Assembly (NCBI GenBank): GCA_030644725.1
Contig: CP130629.1
Location: 2,991,501 to 3,055,500, forward strand
Source: Candidatus Electrothrix communis
GTDB lineage: Bacteria > Desulfobacterota > Desulfobulbia > Desulfobulbales > Desulfobulbaceae
Direction of reading: 5' to 3'
DNA length: 64,000 nucleotides
In this document: piece by piece, positions 44,137 through 51,257 of the stretch
How positions within the stretch are numbered: the first letter of the stretch is position 1
Layout: every line of letters starts with the position of its first letter
The notes under the pieces: generated by a model
The model's input: the letters and a program-made list of their open reading frames with translations, nothing else
Told to the model about the DNA's origin: nothing
Databases searched by the model: none
Made by a program: the position numbers and the translations under genes

Positions 44137-46230
44137 TCATGTCTGATCCTCATCGTCAATTTTTTCGATAAGCTTTATCAGTGGTTCAGAGGGGTAATCA
44201 ATCGGAATCATATTACTGTTGACCTCCACAAACAGGCTGGGGCCGTCAGGGTTGCTGCTGCAAATAATATGATGTCCCTTGATGTCGGCGACATTTCGCC
44301 AAACACTGCCGGAAGGATCTATCGGAGTATGGCCGACAATAAAGGGGGTATGTTTGGCCAGACCCAGATTTTTTTGGAACCGCTTTACATCACCCTTGGT
44401 ATACCCGGCCAGATAATGGGGTCTTTTCAAACGGCTGTTGATGAGATCGTTGCTGATCTTGGCGTGATTGTGCAGATTGATGAGTTTATCGCGGTTAACC
44501 TTTCTTCTGCTCGGGCCAGCATGGCAGGCGATAAATGAATCAGAGCAGATAACATAGGCAAGGAGGTTGTAGAAACGCTCCATCTCCGCCACATATTCGT
44601 CACCACGCAATTCCCCAAGTCGGCGGCGCATCAACACCCCCTGGGAGATCGTGTTTTTACTCAAACTCTCTGAGAACGTGTCATGGTTACCCTTGAGATA
44701 AAAAAGATTTTTTGGAAAATATCGCTTGAGGTGCAGAATGAGATCCATCATCAAGATGGAGCTATCCATATCTTCCATTTCGCCATCTACTTCGGAATGG
44801 ACAGCATCGCCGAGAATGATCAGACTGGCAGTATCTGCTTTCATGCCGGGCAAGAACCTGTTTTCCGTGATAATTTTAAGGAGGTTGTCCACTTGGGCAT
44901 GGAGATCGCCGACAATGATTGGGGCCAGAGTGTTGGGAAGTTCGATGAGTCCGCCGGGCTGCCCTTCGTTGTTCTCCGGGCGATAGGCTTCCTGTTCCAG
45001 GAGGGTGTTGACATCTTTGAGGAGCGCAAGTGCTTGGTCCGATGGAAGCAGGCTGATCCCGCCACCGTAGATGCGGCGAATTGTCCTCATGGCCTGGTAG
45101 CGACGTTGTGCTACCCTGTCTTCTCGTTCAGCATCCATGACCTGGATGATCTCCACCGGACTTTTTTCGGTCAGGGGCGTTATGATAATATCACCTTTAA
45201 TATTACTGAGGGTGATGTGACGGGCAGCAACGCTTTGATCAAAATCAAAAGCAAGGTGATACTCTTCATTGGAGCGACCTATCATCACTGTTTCACCTGG
45301 ACAAACACGGGTGAATCGACAGAGGTGCAGGCCATAGGTACTCGGGTCTGTGATCAACCAGTTTCTGCGCAGATATTTTCTTCGTACGCCTAAGGGCATT
45401 TCAGGGTAGAAGCGTAGGACCTGGCTGCCAAGTTTCAGCTCAAAGGGATTGCCGTCAAAGGAGATCCGAGTTTCTTTTGTTATTTTTTGCCATTGGTCGG
45501 TAAGTGCCAGCCAATTACTCGGATCGCGACGAAGGATCAGCCATTTCCAGCCATCCAGGGTGGTCAGGCTCGGTCTGGGGCCGGAGATGGCTGTGGCCCA
45601 GGCCGGAATACCGGGCTCGCCTTCTTCCACAATACACATAGGCGGTTGTTCCAGGGATTCCCGAATATAGACCTGCATCTTCACTCTGTGGAGATAGAGG
45701 ACGACTTCCTGGTACGCAGCCACCTGTCGTTTGACTATATCAAGGGTCATGACCTCGTCCACAGGGAAATAGCCCTCTGACTTGCGTTCCAGACGTTGTT
45801 TGAAAATCACATCCGGCTTGGGGAGGATGAATTCAAAGATATAGCGTTGTCGCCAGTTGCTCTGGAGAAAGTCGTACCCTTCTGGCGGGAGCTGAATACG
45901 TTCCAATTGCAGGCGCAGAGGTTTGTCCGCGTCTTTCCATTCCGGATCGAAGACAGTTAAGGCCTGGGGGAAGCCTTCAAAGGGTAAACCAAGGTGTATT
46001 TCACGGGGACGGTAGATAAGGGTCTTGTCCTTCCACCAGCCCTTGCGGGTCAGATCAATATAGCCCTCATTGGGCCATCCGTGTATTTTTTTGATATAAA
46101 AAGTTTTCCCTGCTCCTGGCGGCCCGGTCACCAGCAGCTGAACAAAGGCCAGACCAACGGGAAGGTCCACCCCGCGAATATTTTGCAGGGCGTTGATCGC
46201 CACCAATTTTTTTCTGAACGGATCTGCCAT
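44137..46230 (-). CDS. P-loop kinase-like / FHA-like / PPP-family metallophosphatase protein
   Basis: 697 residues. Residues 1-~200: P-loop domain with Walker A GPPGAGKT (36-43), like polynucleotide or small-molecule kinases. About 310-365: IGRSNEEYHLAFDFDQ, then SVAARHITLS, an FHA-like pattern (GRS...RH). About 430-660: calcineurin-like PPP phosphatase with GDLHAQ (~440), ILGDAVHSE, LKGNHDTF (~513), IACHAGPS and VGHTP (~633). Metal ligands are all there. The combination recalls bacterial Pnkp-type repair enzymes but the middle differs, and no ligase or Hen1 partner is nearby. It may alternatively be a phosphoprotein-regulated phosphatase. It follows a 49-bp gap from the DUF47 frame; no link to phosphate uptake is proven. 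Confidence 0.75.
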   Translation of the reverse strand: MADPFRKKLVAINALQNIRGVDLPVGLAFVQLLVTGPPGAGKTFYIKKIHGWPNEGYIDLTRKGWWKDKTLIYRPREIHLGLPFEGFPQALTVFDPEWKDADKPLRLQLERIQLPPEGYDFLQSNWRQRYIFEFILPKPDVIFKQRLERKSEGYFPVDEVMTLDIVKRQVAAYQEVVLYLHRVKMQVYIRESLEQPPMCIVEEGEPGIPAWATAISGPRPSLTTLDGWKWLILRRDPSNWLALTDQWQKITKETRISFDGNPFELKLGSQVLRFYPEMPLGVRRKYLRRNWLITDPSTYGLHLCRFTRVCPGETVMIGRSNEEYHLAFDFDQSVAARHITLSNIKGDIIITPLTEKSPVEIIQVMDAEREDRVAQRRYQAMRTIRRIYGGGISLLPSDQALALLKDVNTLLEQEAYRPENNEGQPGGLIELPNTLAPIIVGDLHAQVDNLLKIITENRFLPGMKADTASLIILGDAVHSEVDGEMEDMDSSILMMDLILHLKRYFPKNLFYLKGNHDTFSESLSKNTISQGVLMRRRLGELRGDEYVAEMERFYNLLAYVICSDSFIACHAGPSRRKVNRDKLINLHNHAKISNDLINSRLKRPHYLAGYTKGDVKRFQKNLGLAKHTPFIVGHTPIDPSGSVWRNVADIKGHHIICSSNPDGPSLFVEVNSNMIPIDYPSEPLIKLIEKIDDEDQT

Positions 46231-46538
46231 AATCTCCTCGCCACGCAGTGTATAAACCTCTCTCAGGGCTCTTTATGGAGACCAACTTTATTAGAAGGGA
46301 AGAAATAATGCAATGAGAGTTATGGGGTAGCTTTGCGATAAAGGGGAGGGGGCTTAAAAAGGAATGTCCAGATTAGAGGAGCAAGAAGCACAACATATCT
46401 GCAACATACAGAAAAAGAGACTATCTGCCAGAGTAACACAAAAACGAACAGCTCATTTCTCATGTCGTCTGTTTCTCTACTCCCCCCTCATCCAAACTCG
46501 GCCCGGCCTCGGTACTCACCCTCCACTTCCTTAACGAC
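46231..46538. other. Intergenic region upstream of the phosphatase gene
   Basis: About 308 bp between two minus-strand genes. No frame with protein character. The region next to 46240-46260 should hold the leader of the phosphatase gene. No repeat or terminator is clear. Confidence 0.4.
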
Positions 46539-47492
46539 TCACCTGTATCTCTCTGTAATAGAATCGACTTTCCCTTTCATAAATTTATAGGCAGGGACCA
46601 ACCCTTCTTCATTAAAATGAACAAAATCTCTAAATAGATTTCCAGGGTATTCCTCGTAATTTTCAACAAAAAAAACATTACCATGTTTCTCTTTCATTTC
46701 AGGAATAAACCCTGAAAACATTTTCTTATATTCGCCTTTGGCATATTTATTTTTATGCTGAATCGGTGCTGGGATATAATAAAAATCAACCCCCTTGTCC
46801 CGAAGGAGAGAAGCCAACTTTTCAAAATGAACAAAGGAAGAATTTGTCCTTTTTTGCTTTATTTTTTTGTACATCTTCAACAAGGAGTGCTCATTATACT
46901 TGAATAAGGAAGCTTTTTGATCAACCCCGGAATACATATTTGCATTCGTATAACCAAGTATCTTTTTTTGCAGCTGCAACTTATGCTTATACGAAAACAA
47001 CATCTTATAAGTAACCATTTTAAAAATCATTGTCAGATCGTATTTCGCAAGAAAAACCTCATATATTTCCCTGAAGTTTGTAAAGACTCTCAAAACAAAG
47101 TTTTCTGTAACCGCCTGGTTCAGATTTCTATCAATAAATGGAAGGGCTGTGAATATGACAGCTTTGGGAGGGCTATTCTTTTCTAAAAACCTCCTGATAA
47201 GGAAATATTGTCCCGTCGTCTCTATCGCTTGATTCGTCGCAAGAAGCGCGAACCTCGAATCATTCCAATATTGCTGAGAAAGCTGAAGACCAACGCTATC
47301 CCCTATCAAAACATATCCTGCATTATATCGAGTCGTTTTAATCTTCTGTACTTGTTGATCCACTTCATGACTCCAAAAAACTCCATCGAACTTTTGAGAA
47401 ACAACATACTCACAGCAACCAACAATGATTATGGCAAGACAGAAGGCATAGGGGATTCTTTTAAAATTGGAAATAAATGAATTCATGAGCAT
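46539..47492 (-). CDS. SGNH/GDSL-like protein linked to MBOAT (O-acetylation partner)
   Basis: 317 residues with an N-terminal signal-anchor (IPYAFCLAIIIVGCC). The SGNH block I is GYVLIGDSVGLQ and the last block RDFVHFNEEG holds the Asp/His pair, as in AlgJ/AlgX-like and DUF1574-like proteins that act with MBOAT acyltransferases outside the inner membrane. It begins within the last 32 bp of the MBOAT frame, on the same strand. It is Lys/Asn-rich and more AT-rich than neighbours. Because MBOAT is interrupted upstream, this gene may be uncoupled from its promoter. Confidence 0.7.
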   Translation of the reverse strand: MLMNSFISNFKRIPYAFCLAIIIVGCCEYVVSQKFDGVFWSHEVDQQVQKIKTTRYNAGYVLIGDSVGLQLSQQYWNDSRFALLATNQAIETTGQYFLIRRFLEKNSPPKAVIFTALPFIDRNLNQAVTENFVLRVFTNFREIYEVFLAKYDLTMIFKMVTYKMLFSYKHKLQLQKKILGYTNANMYSGVDQKASLFKYNEHSLLKMYKKIKQKRTNSSFVHFEKLASLLRDKGVDFYYIPAPIQHKNKYAKGEYKKMFSGFIPEMKEKHGNVFFVENYEEYPGNLFRDFVHFNEEGLVPAYKFMKGKVDSITERYR

Positions 47493-48273
47493 GGGTTACA
47501 CCGAATATAACGACAAGATAAAACGCTCCGCTGTAGATAAGGGCGCGTACCGGAACCGGCAGCCTAAAAATAAAGAGCTGGTTATCGGTATGATACCGGA
47601 TAATCTGCATAAGCAGAACGGGTGAAATATAAAAGAATATTTTCTGCATAAACAGTTTGTTCCCAGCGAAATCAAAATGAAAGTCTGTCAGCAGAGCTTT
47701 GAATATTACCAGCACTTGCTCAAAGCTGTTTGCCCGGAAAAAATACCAGCTGATAACAATTAGATGAAAAAACAAAACCGTCTTGACCAAGTTGACAAAC
47801 CAAGGACTTCTTTTCTTTCCTTCCGGCCCAACGCCTTTAATGCTTGGACTGACCAGATGATGCAGGGCAAGCAAAACAGCGTGAAAAAAGCCCCAGGCGA
47901 CAAAAGTCATTTTGGCACCGTGCCATAAACCACCAAGCAGCATAGTCAAAAAAAGATTACGAACCGTTCGGACTTGCCCGTTCCTATTACCACCCAAGGG
48001 AATGTACAGATAATCCCGTAGCCAAGAGGATAAGCTGACATGCCATCTCCGCCAAAATTCCTGAGGATTTTTTGAAAAATAGGGGAGGTTAAAGTTATCC
48101 ATGATTTCAAAGCCGAATATCGCCCCTAATCCTTTAGCTATCCAGGAGTAACCGGCAAAATCACCATAGATTTGAAAGGCAAAAGCATAACCTGTCAGGA
48201 GGTAGCAAAATCCTGTCTGTGGATCGCTGGCCGCAAAGACGGGATTAACCAAGCGAGCAAGATTGTCGGCCAT
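47461..48273 (-). pseudogene. MBOAT O-acyltransferase gene, 3' part (split by IS)
   Basis: Encodes the C-terminal ~270 residues of an AlgI-like MBOAT: ADNLARLVNPVFAASDP, QIYGDFAGYSWIAKGLG, EFWRRWHVSLSSWLRDYLYIPLGG and MLLGGLWHGAKMTF with the catalytic His. The ATG used by the frame (48357) lies in the inserted element, so no genuine start exists. Joined to the 5' part at 49920-50534 the gene is 1428 bp (475 aa, usual length for the family), with reading frame kept after removal of the IS and one target duplication. Function before insertion: transfer of acyl groups to an exported polysaccharide. Confidence 0.88.
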
Positions 48274-48281
48274 AAAAATTT
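48274..48281. repeat. 8-bp target site duplication (left copy)
   Basis: aaaaattt immediately before the left inverted repeat; the same 8 bp follow the right inverted repeat at 49920-49927. Confidence 0.9.
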
Positions 48282-48297
48282 CAACCTGTGCGGTTAG
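48282..48297 (+). repeat. Left terminal inverted repeat of the IS
   Basis: caacctgtgcggttag, matching the right end in all 16 positions in inverted orientation. Confidence 0.93.
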
Positions 48298-48378
48298 ATT
48301 AATTTTCACTACCCTCACGCGTGACATGCGATTAATATTATAGAAGGATAGACTCATATTTCATGTGGAGGGATCAGA

Positions 48379-49891
48379 ATGACTGGGTATAAAGTCAAAG
48401 TAAGCGTTGAACTTGTAGAGTGTAACGAATCTATTAGCGATAGCCCGACGAAGCAGCAAGATGGCAGTTTCAATATGGTTATCAGTGAGAAAGATGCTGT
48501 AAGTATAGACAAGTGCGAAAAAACCATTTTACAAACCGCATATCCGACAATACGGTCTGCTTTATCCGAGCACCTTACCGGGGTGTCTCAAAAAAAGCTG
48601 GTGAGATGAGTGAAGCCGGAGAACAAGTAATTCAAAATAGTTGTCCATATAAAGTTGATGGGGAAGCCGGACGATTTGCATTCTTTACCCATAGTATCCT
48701 GAAGGGTGCCGACGTGCGATACAACACCGGTCAAGATGTTTTTTCGTGCCTGCATGGGAAAGAGTATTACCGAACCACAGGTTTCAAAGAAATAGCTTTG
48801 ATTTACGGTGATACGGAAGAATCATACAGAAAAACAACACGATTAATCAATCGCATCCGGTACCAGGAAAAAGACGGCACCCCATCCCGTACACTTCATG
48901 AAGCTACAGAGCGGGAAGGAACTGCCCTGCTTGAGCATATAACAAAAAAATCCGAACAAATATTATCCCGGCATGGCTTTGAAGAGACCGGGATATATCA
49001 AGAAGAGAATCCAGAGTATACTCAATCAGTCCCTTTTTTTCTGGATCAGGAGAAGATTGACGACGCAGTCTCTCTTTGTACAGAAGTATGTGGCTTTTCT
49101 GATGGTTACATAGATAATCCGATAGGCTACGAGGATCCTTCTGAAACAATCAACATAGCGGTGGATGATGTTAATGTAAAAAGACAGGAAGATAACAGAA
49201 TTCCGGGGCAGAAAAGAACCGCGCATACAAGGAAATACGCACATAACACAATCGCTCGTCTTTCTCACAACGGGACAAAATATGTCTTAAACGGAGCGTC
49301 CATAACCTCTCTTCTTCCTATTATAATGTCTTTTTACTTGCTAACGGTCTTTCCGGGAAACGATTCCAGTTTTTTACTGATGGTCATACAGTCCTGAATA
49401 CAGCAATTATAAATTTTTATTCCTGGAAAGAAAATATGGGAATAATATTGGACTGGTACCACCTTGGTAAGAAGTGCGGGGAGTTGCTGAGTCAAACAAT
49501 GAACGGTCGGAAATTACGCAATGAAGTTCTCAATAAACTCAAGCCGTTGCTTTGGTATGGTCTCACAGATAAAGCAATTGATTTTTTGCGTGAGATCCCG
49601 GAGAAGGATATAAAGAACGTTCAATCATTAGAGAAACTCATTGCCTACCTGGAAAGGAACCGACCTTATATCCCCTGCTATGCTGCCCGAAAAGAACTCG
49701 GACTTTGTAATTCGAGTGCTGTCGGTGAAAAGGCGAATGATCTGATTGTGTCAGAACGACAAAAACATAATGGGATGAGCTGGACCAAAAAGGGAACAGT
49801 GGCCTTGGCTACGATTACTGCCCTTAAGCAAAATAATGAATACAGAAAGTGGTTTGAGGAAAAGGATATTGATTTTAAACTGGCTGCTTAG
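48379..49891 (+). CDS. Transposase read through two -1 frameshifts (three ORF segments)
   Basis: Segments: ORF A from ATG 48379 (GGAGGG 6 nt upstream), ORF B in the -1 frame, ORF C in the next -1 frame, ending at 49891. The joins fit heptamers A-AAA-AAG (48591-48597) and T-TTT-TTA (49370-49376). With both slips the product is ~504 aa, a typical transposase length. DDE-type candidates: VDDVNVKRQ in B (first Asp), DWYHLGKKC in C (second Asp) and the GEKANDLIV region with Glu. B reads on through TARKYAHNT-like text, and C opens ILDWYHL after FFTDGHTVLNT. It may instead be a decayed gene with two indels, but both sites being canonical argues for programmed slippage. Confidence 0.75.
48591..48597 (+). 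promoter_or_regulatory. -1 slippery heptamer A-AAA-AAG (ORF A to ORF B)
   Basis: In the ORF A frame the codons are CAA AAA AAG; slipping back one base gives AAA AAA then GCT GGT GAG of ORF B. The same heptamer drives frameshifting in dnaX and many insertion sequences. Confidence 0.75.
49370..49376 (+). promoter_or_regulatory. -1 slippery heptamer T-TTT-TTA (ORF B to ORF C)
   Basis: ORF B reads AGT TTT TTA CTG; slipping back one base gives TTT TTT ACT GAT GGT, entering ORF C (FFTDGHTV). This is the X-XXY-YYZ type used by HIV-1. Confidence 0.75.
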
Positions 49892-49903
49892 ACTAAAAAA
49901 TGG

Positions 49904-49919
49904 CTAACCGCACAGGTTG
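49904..49919 (-). repeat. Right terminal inverted repeat of the IS
   Basis: ctaaccgcacaggttg, the exact complement of the left end. It is followed by the 8-bp target duplication aaaaattt at 49920-49927. Confidence 0.93.
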
Positions 49920-50534
49920 AAAAATTTTAAGAAACAGACCGCACGCAATATAGTAAAAGCCGGTTTGAATCTTTTCAAAAGAAACGCTTCTTGGAGAAAG
50001 AATTTGCGGCAGCAGATGGGTACTCCGTTCTATCGGCCCGGCAACCAGCTGGGGGAAAAAAGAAACATAGAGGGCATAATCCATTATGTTTGAGGCAGGA
50101 GCGACTCTACCTCGAAAAACATCAATGGTATAGCTCATGGATTGAAATGTGTAGAAAGAGATTCCTACAGGCAAAATAATCTGCAACGATATCGAATCGA
50201 CCTGAATCCCGATATTGTTCAGCAGCAGCAAGGCGTTTTCAAGGAAAAAATTAGCGTATTTAAAATAACAGAGAACACCGAGATTGACCAAAACGCTGAA
50301 CAGCAGGATGCGTTTTCTCCTTTTCTCTTCCCCACTCGAATAAATCAACCTTGATGCTGAGTAATCAACAACAACTGTCAACAGAAGGAGGAGCAAAAAG
50401 CGGTAATCCCAGGCTCCATAAAAAAAACAGCTGGCCGCCAACAAGAAACGATTTTGCCATCTATGCCTGAGCGGGAGATAGCAGAGAAAGACGAAAATAA
50501 AGAAAAGAAAGAAGGTAAAGCTATTAAAAATCAT
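49920..50534 (-). pseudogene. MBOAT O-acyltransferase gene, 5' part (split by IS)
   Basis: Encodes the N-terminal ~205 residues of an AlgI-like MBOAT: FFLFFIFVFLCYLPLRHRWQNRFLLAASCFFYGAWDYRF, ILPVGISFYTFQSMSYTIDVFRG and FFPQLVAGPIERSTHLLPQI. The frame then runs into the IS (QPVRLAIF, stop at 49893). Start: ATG 50534 gives the family's usual N-terminus, although no ribosome site precedes it and a terminator-like hairpin lies 6-40 nt upstream; TTG 50588 or ATG 50576 in the same frame are alternatives. See the 3' part for the joined length. Confidence 0.85.
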
Positions 50535-50539
50535 TAGAT

Positions 50540-50574
50540 AAAAAAAACAGCCATCAGCTTCAGGAGCTGATGGC
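50540..50574 (-). terminator. Intrinsic terminator just upstream of the MBOAT start
   Basis: On the minus strand a perfect 10-bp stem (gccatcagct / agctgatggc) with a 5-nt loop is followed by TG and eight Ts. It ends 6 nt before the MBOAT ATG. It could end the phosphatase transcript or act as an attenuator. Confidence 0.75.
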
Positions 50575-50758
50575 ATCGAGCGTGACAAAAACCAAAAACT
50601 TCGTTATGAAAGAACACCTCTAATACTCCACGCCGCATCTATGATGCGGTTAGCCTGAACATTTAATCAGTTTACTACATAACACACACATCAGATCTTT
50701 TTGATATAAGTACTCATCAACCGCTCCAAATTCCTTCAACGCCAAACGGACATCGCCA

Positions 50759-51193
50759 TCAGATGTCAGATGTCAGGCCCTCAGTCTGCATATACTCCTC
50801 AATTATCACAGGAGAATCTGCCCCTATGGCCAAGAGGATAAGAGCGGTAATGATACCTGTTCTGTCCTTACCGTAGGTACAATGGAGTAACAGCGGGAAT
50901 GTTCCATCTTCACAGATACTGGCAACGACCTTATTTGCCCAGTCTCTCACCGTGCCGTTTAAGGTAAGATAATTTCCTGCTGAATCGATCGCCGGTATAT
51001 AGAGCTGCTTCTTTGACGGAAAAACATTATCTTTTTCAGTACTCAAATTGAGAACCGTTTTCACATCCGGCAATTCGCTTTCATCAGATAGTTTATTCAC
51101 CGTTCCGCCACGATACAGCACGCCCTCATTCATGATCTCTTCACCACAAATGATGTTTACTGTTTTACCTACATCTCTTAAATTTGGGATCAT
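50759..51193 (-). CDS. Tyrosine/dual-specificity phosphatase-like protein
   Basis: 144 residues. The phosphatase loop HCTYGKDRTG (C105 nucleophile, R111) is intact and typical of the tyrosine/serine phosphatase (Y_phosphatase3) group. The N-terminus begins MIPNLRDVGKTVN, then YRGGTVNKLSDE, as in that family. A general acid Asp may be D70 (AIDSAGN). It lacks a signal peptide. It lies between polA and the MBOAT gene on the same strand; a role in exopolysaccharide control is possible but unproven. The stop falls before ~185 bp of leader DNA. Confidence 0.85.
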   Translation of the reverse strand: MIPNLRDVGKTVNIICGEEIMNEGVLYRGGTVNKLSDESELPDVKTVLNLSTEKDNVFPSKKQLYIPAIDSAGNYLTLNGTVRDWANKVVASICEDGTFPLLLHCTYGKDRTGIITALILLAIGADSPVIIEEYMQTEGLTSDI

Positions 51194-51218
51194 AACGTGA
51201 TTACACCTGAGTTTACAC

Positions 51219-51249
51219 AGAAGTGATACGACGATATCGTATCACTTCT
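51219..51249. repeat. Perfect 13-bp inverted repeat after polA
   Basis: agaagtgatacga and tcgtatcacttct with a 5-nt loop, lying between the polA stop and the phosphatase start. No T-run follows on either strand, so it may be a rho-independent-like pause, an mRNA 3' end stabiliser or an operator. Confidence 0.55.
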
Positions 51250-51257
51250 GAATGAGC

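Larger units (their letters stand above)
48282..49919 (+). mobile_element. Insertion sequence (1638 bp), ISKra4-like, within MBOAT gene
   Basis: Bounded by perfect 16-bp inverted repeats (caacctgtgcggttag at 48282-48297; its complement at 49904-49919) and an 8-bp direct target duplication. It carries one transposase spread over three frames. Removing it plus one duplication restores the MBOAT frame exactly (GLFLKIF-MADNLARL), so it inserted cleanly and recently. Family assignment comes from the C-terminal transposase pattern and is tentative (ISKra4 or ISLre2-like). Confidence 0.93.

Noticed and set aside
48513-49397. Separate accessory protein of the IS
   Set aside because: It begins inside ORF A with no ribosome site and continues the transposase after the A-AAA-AAG slip.
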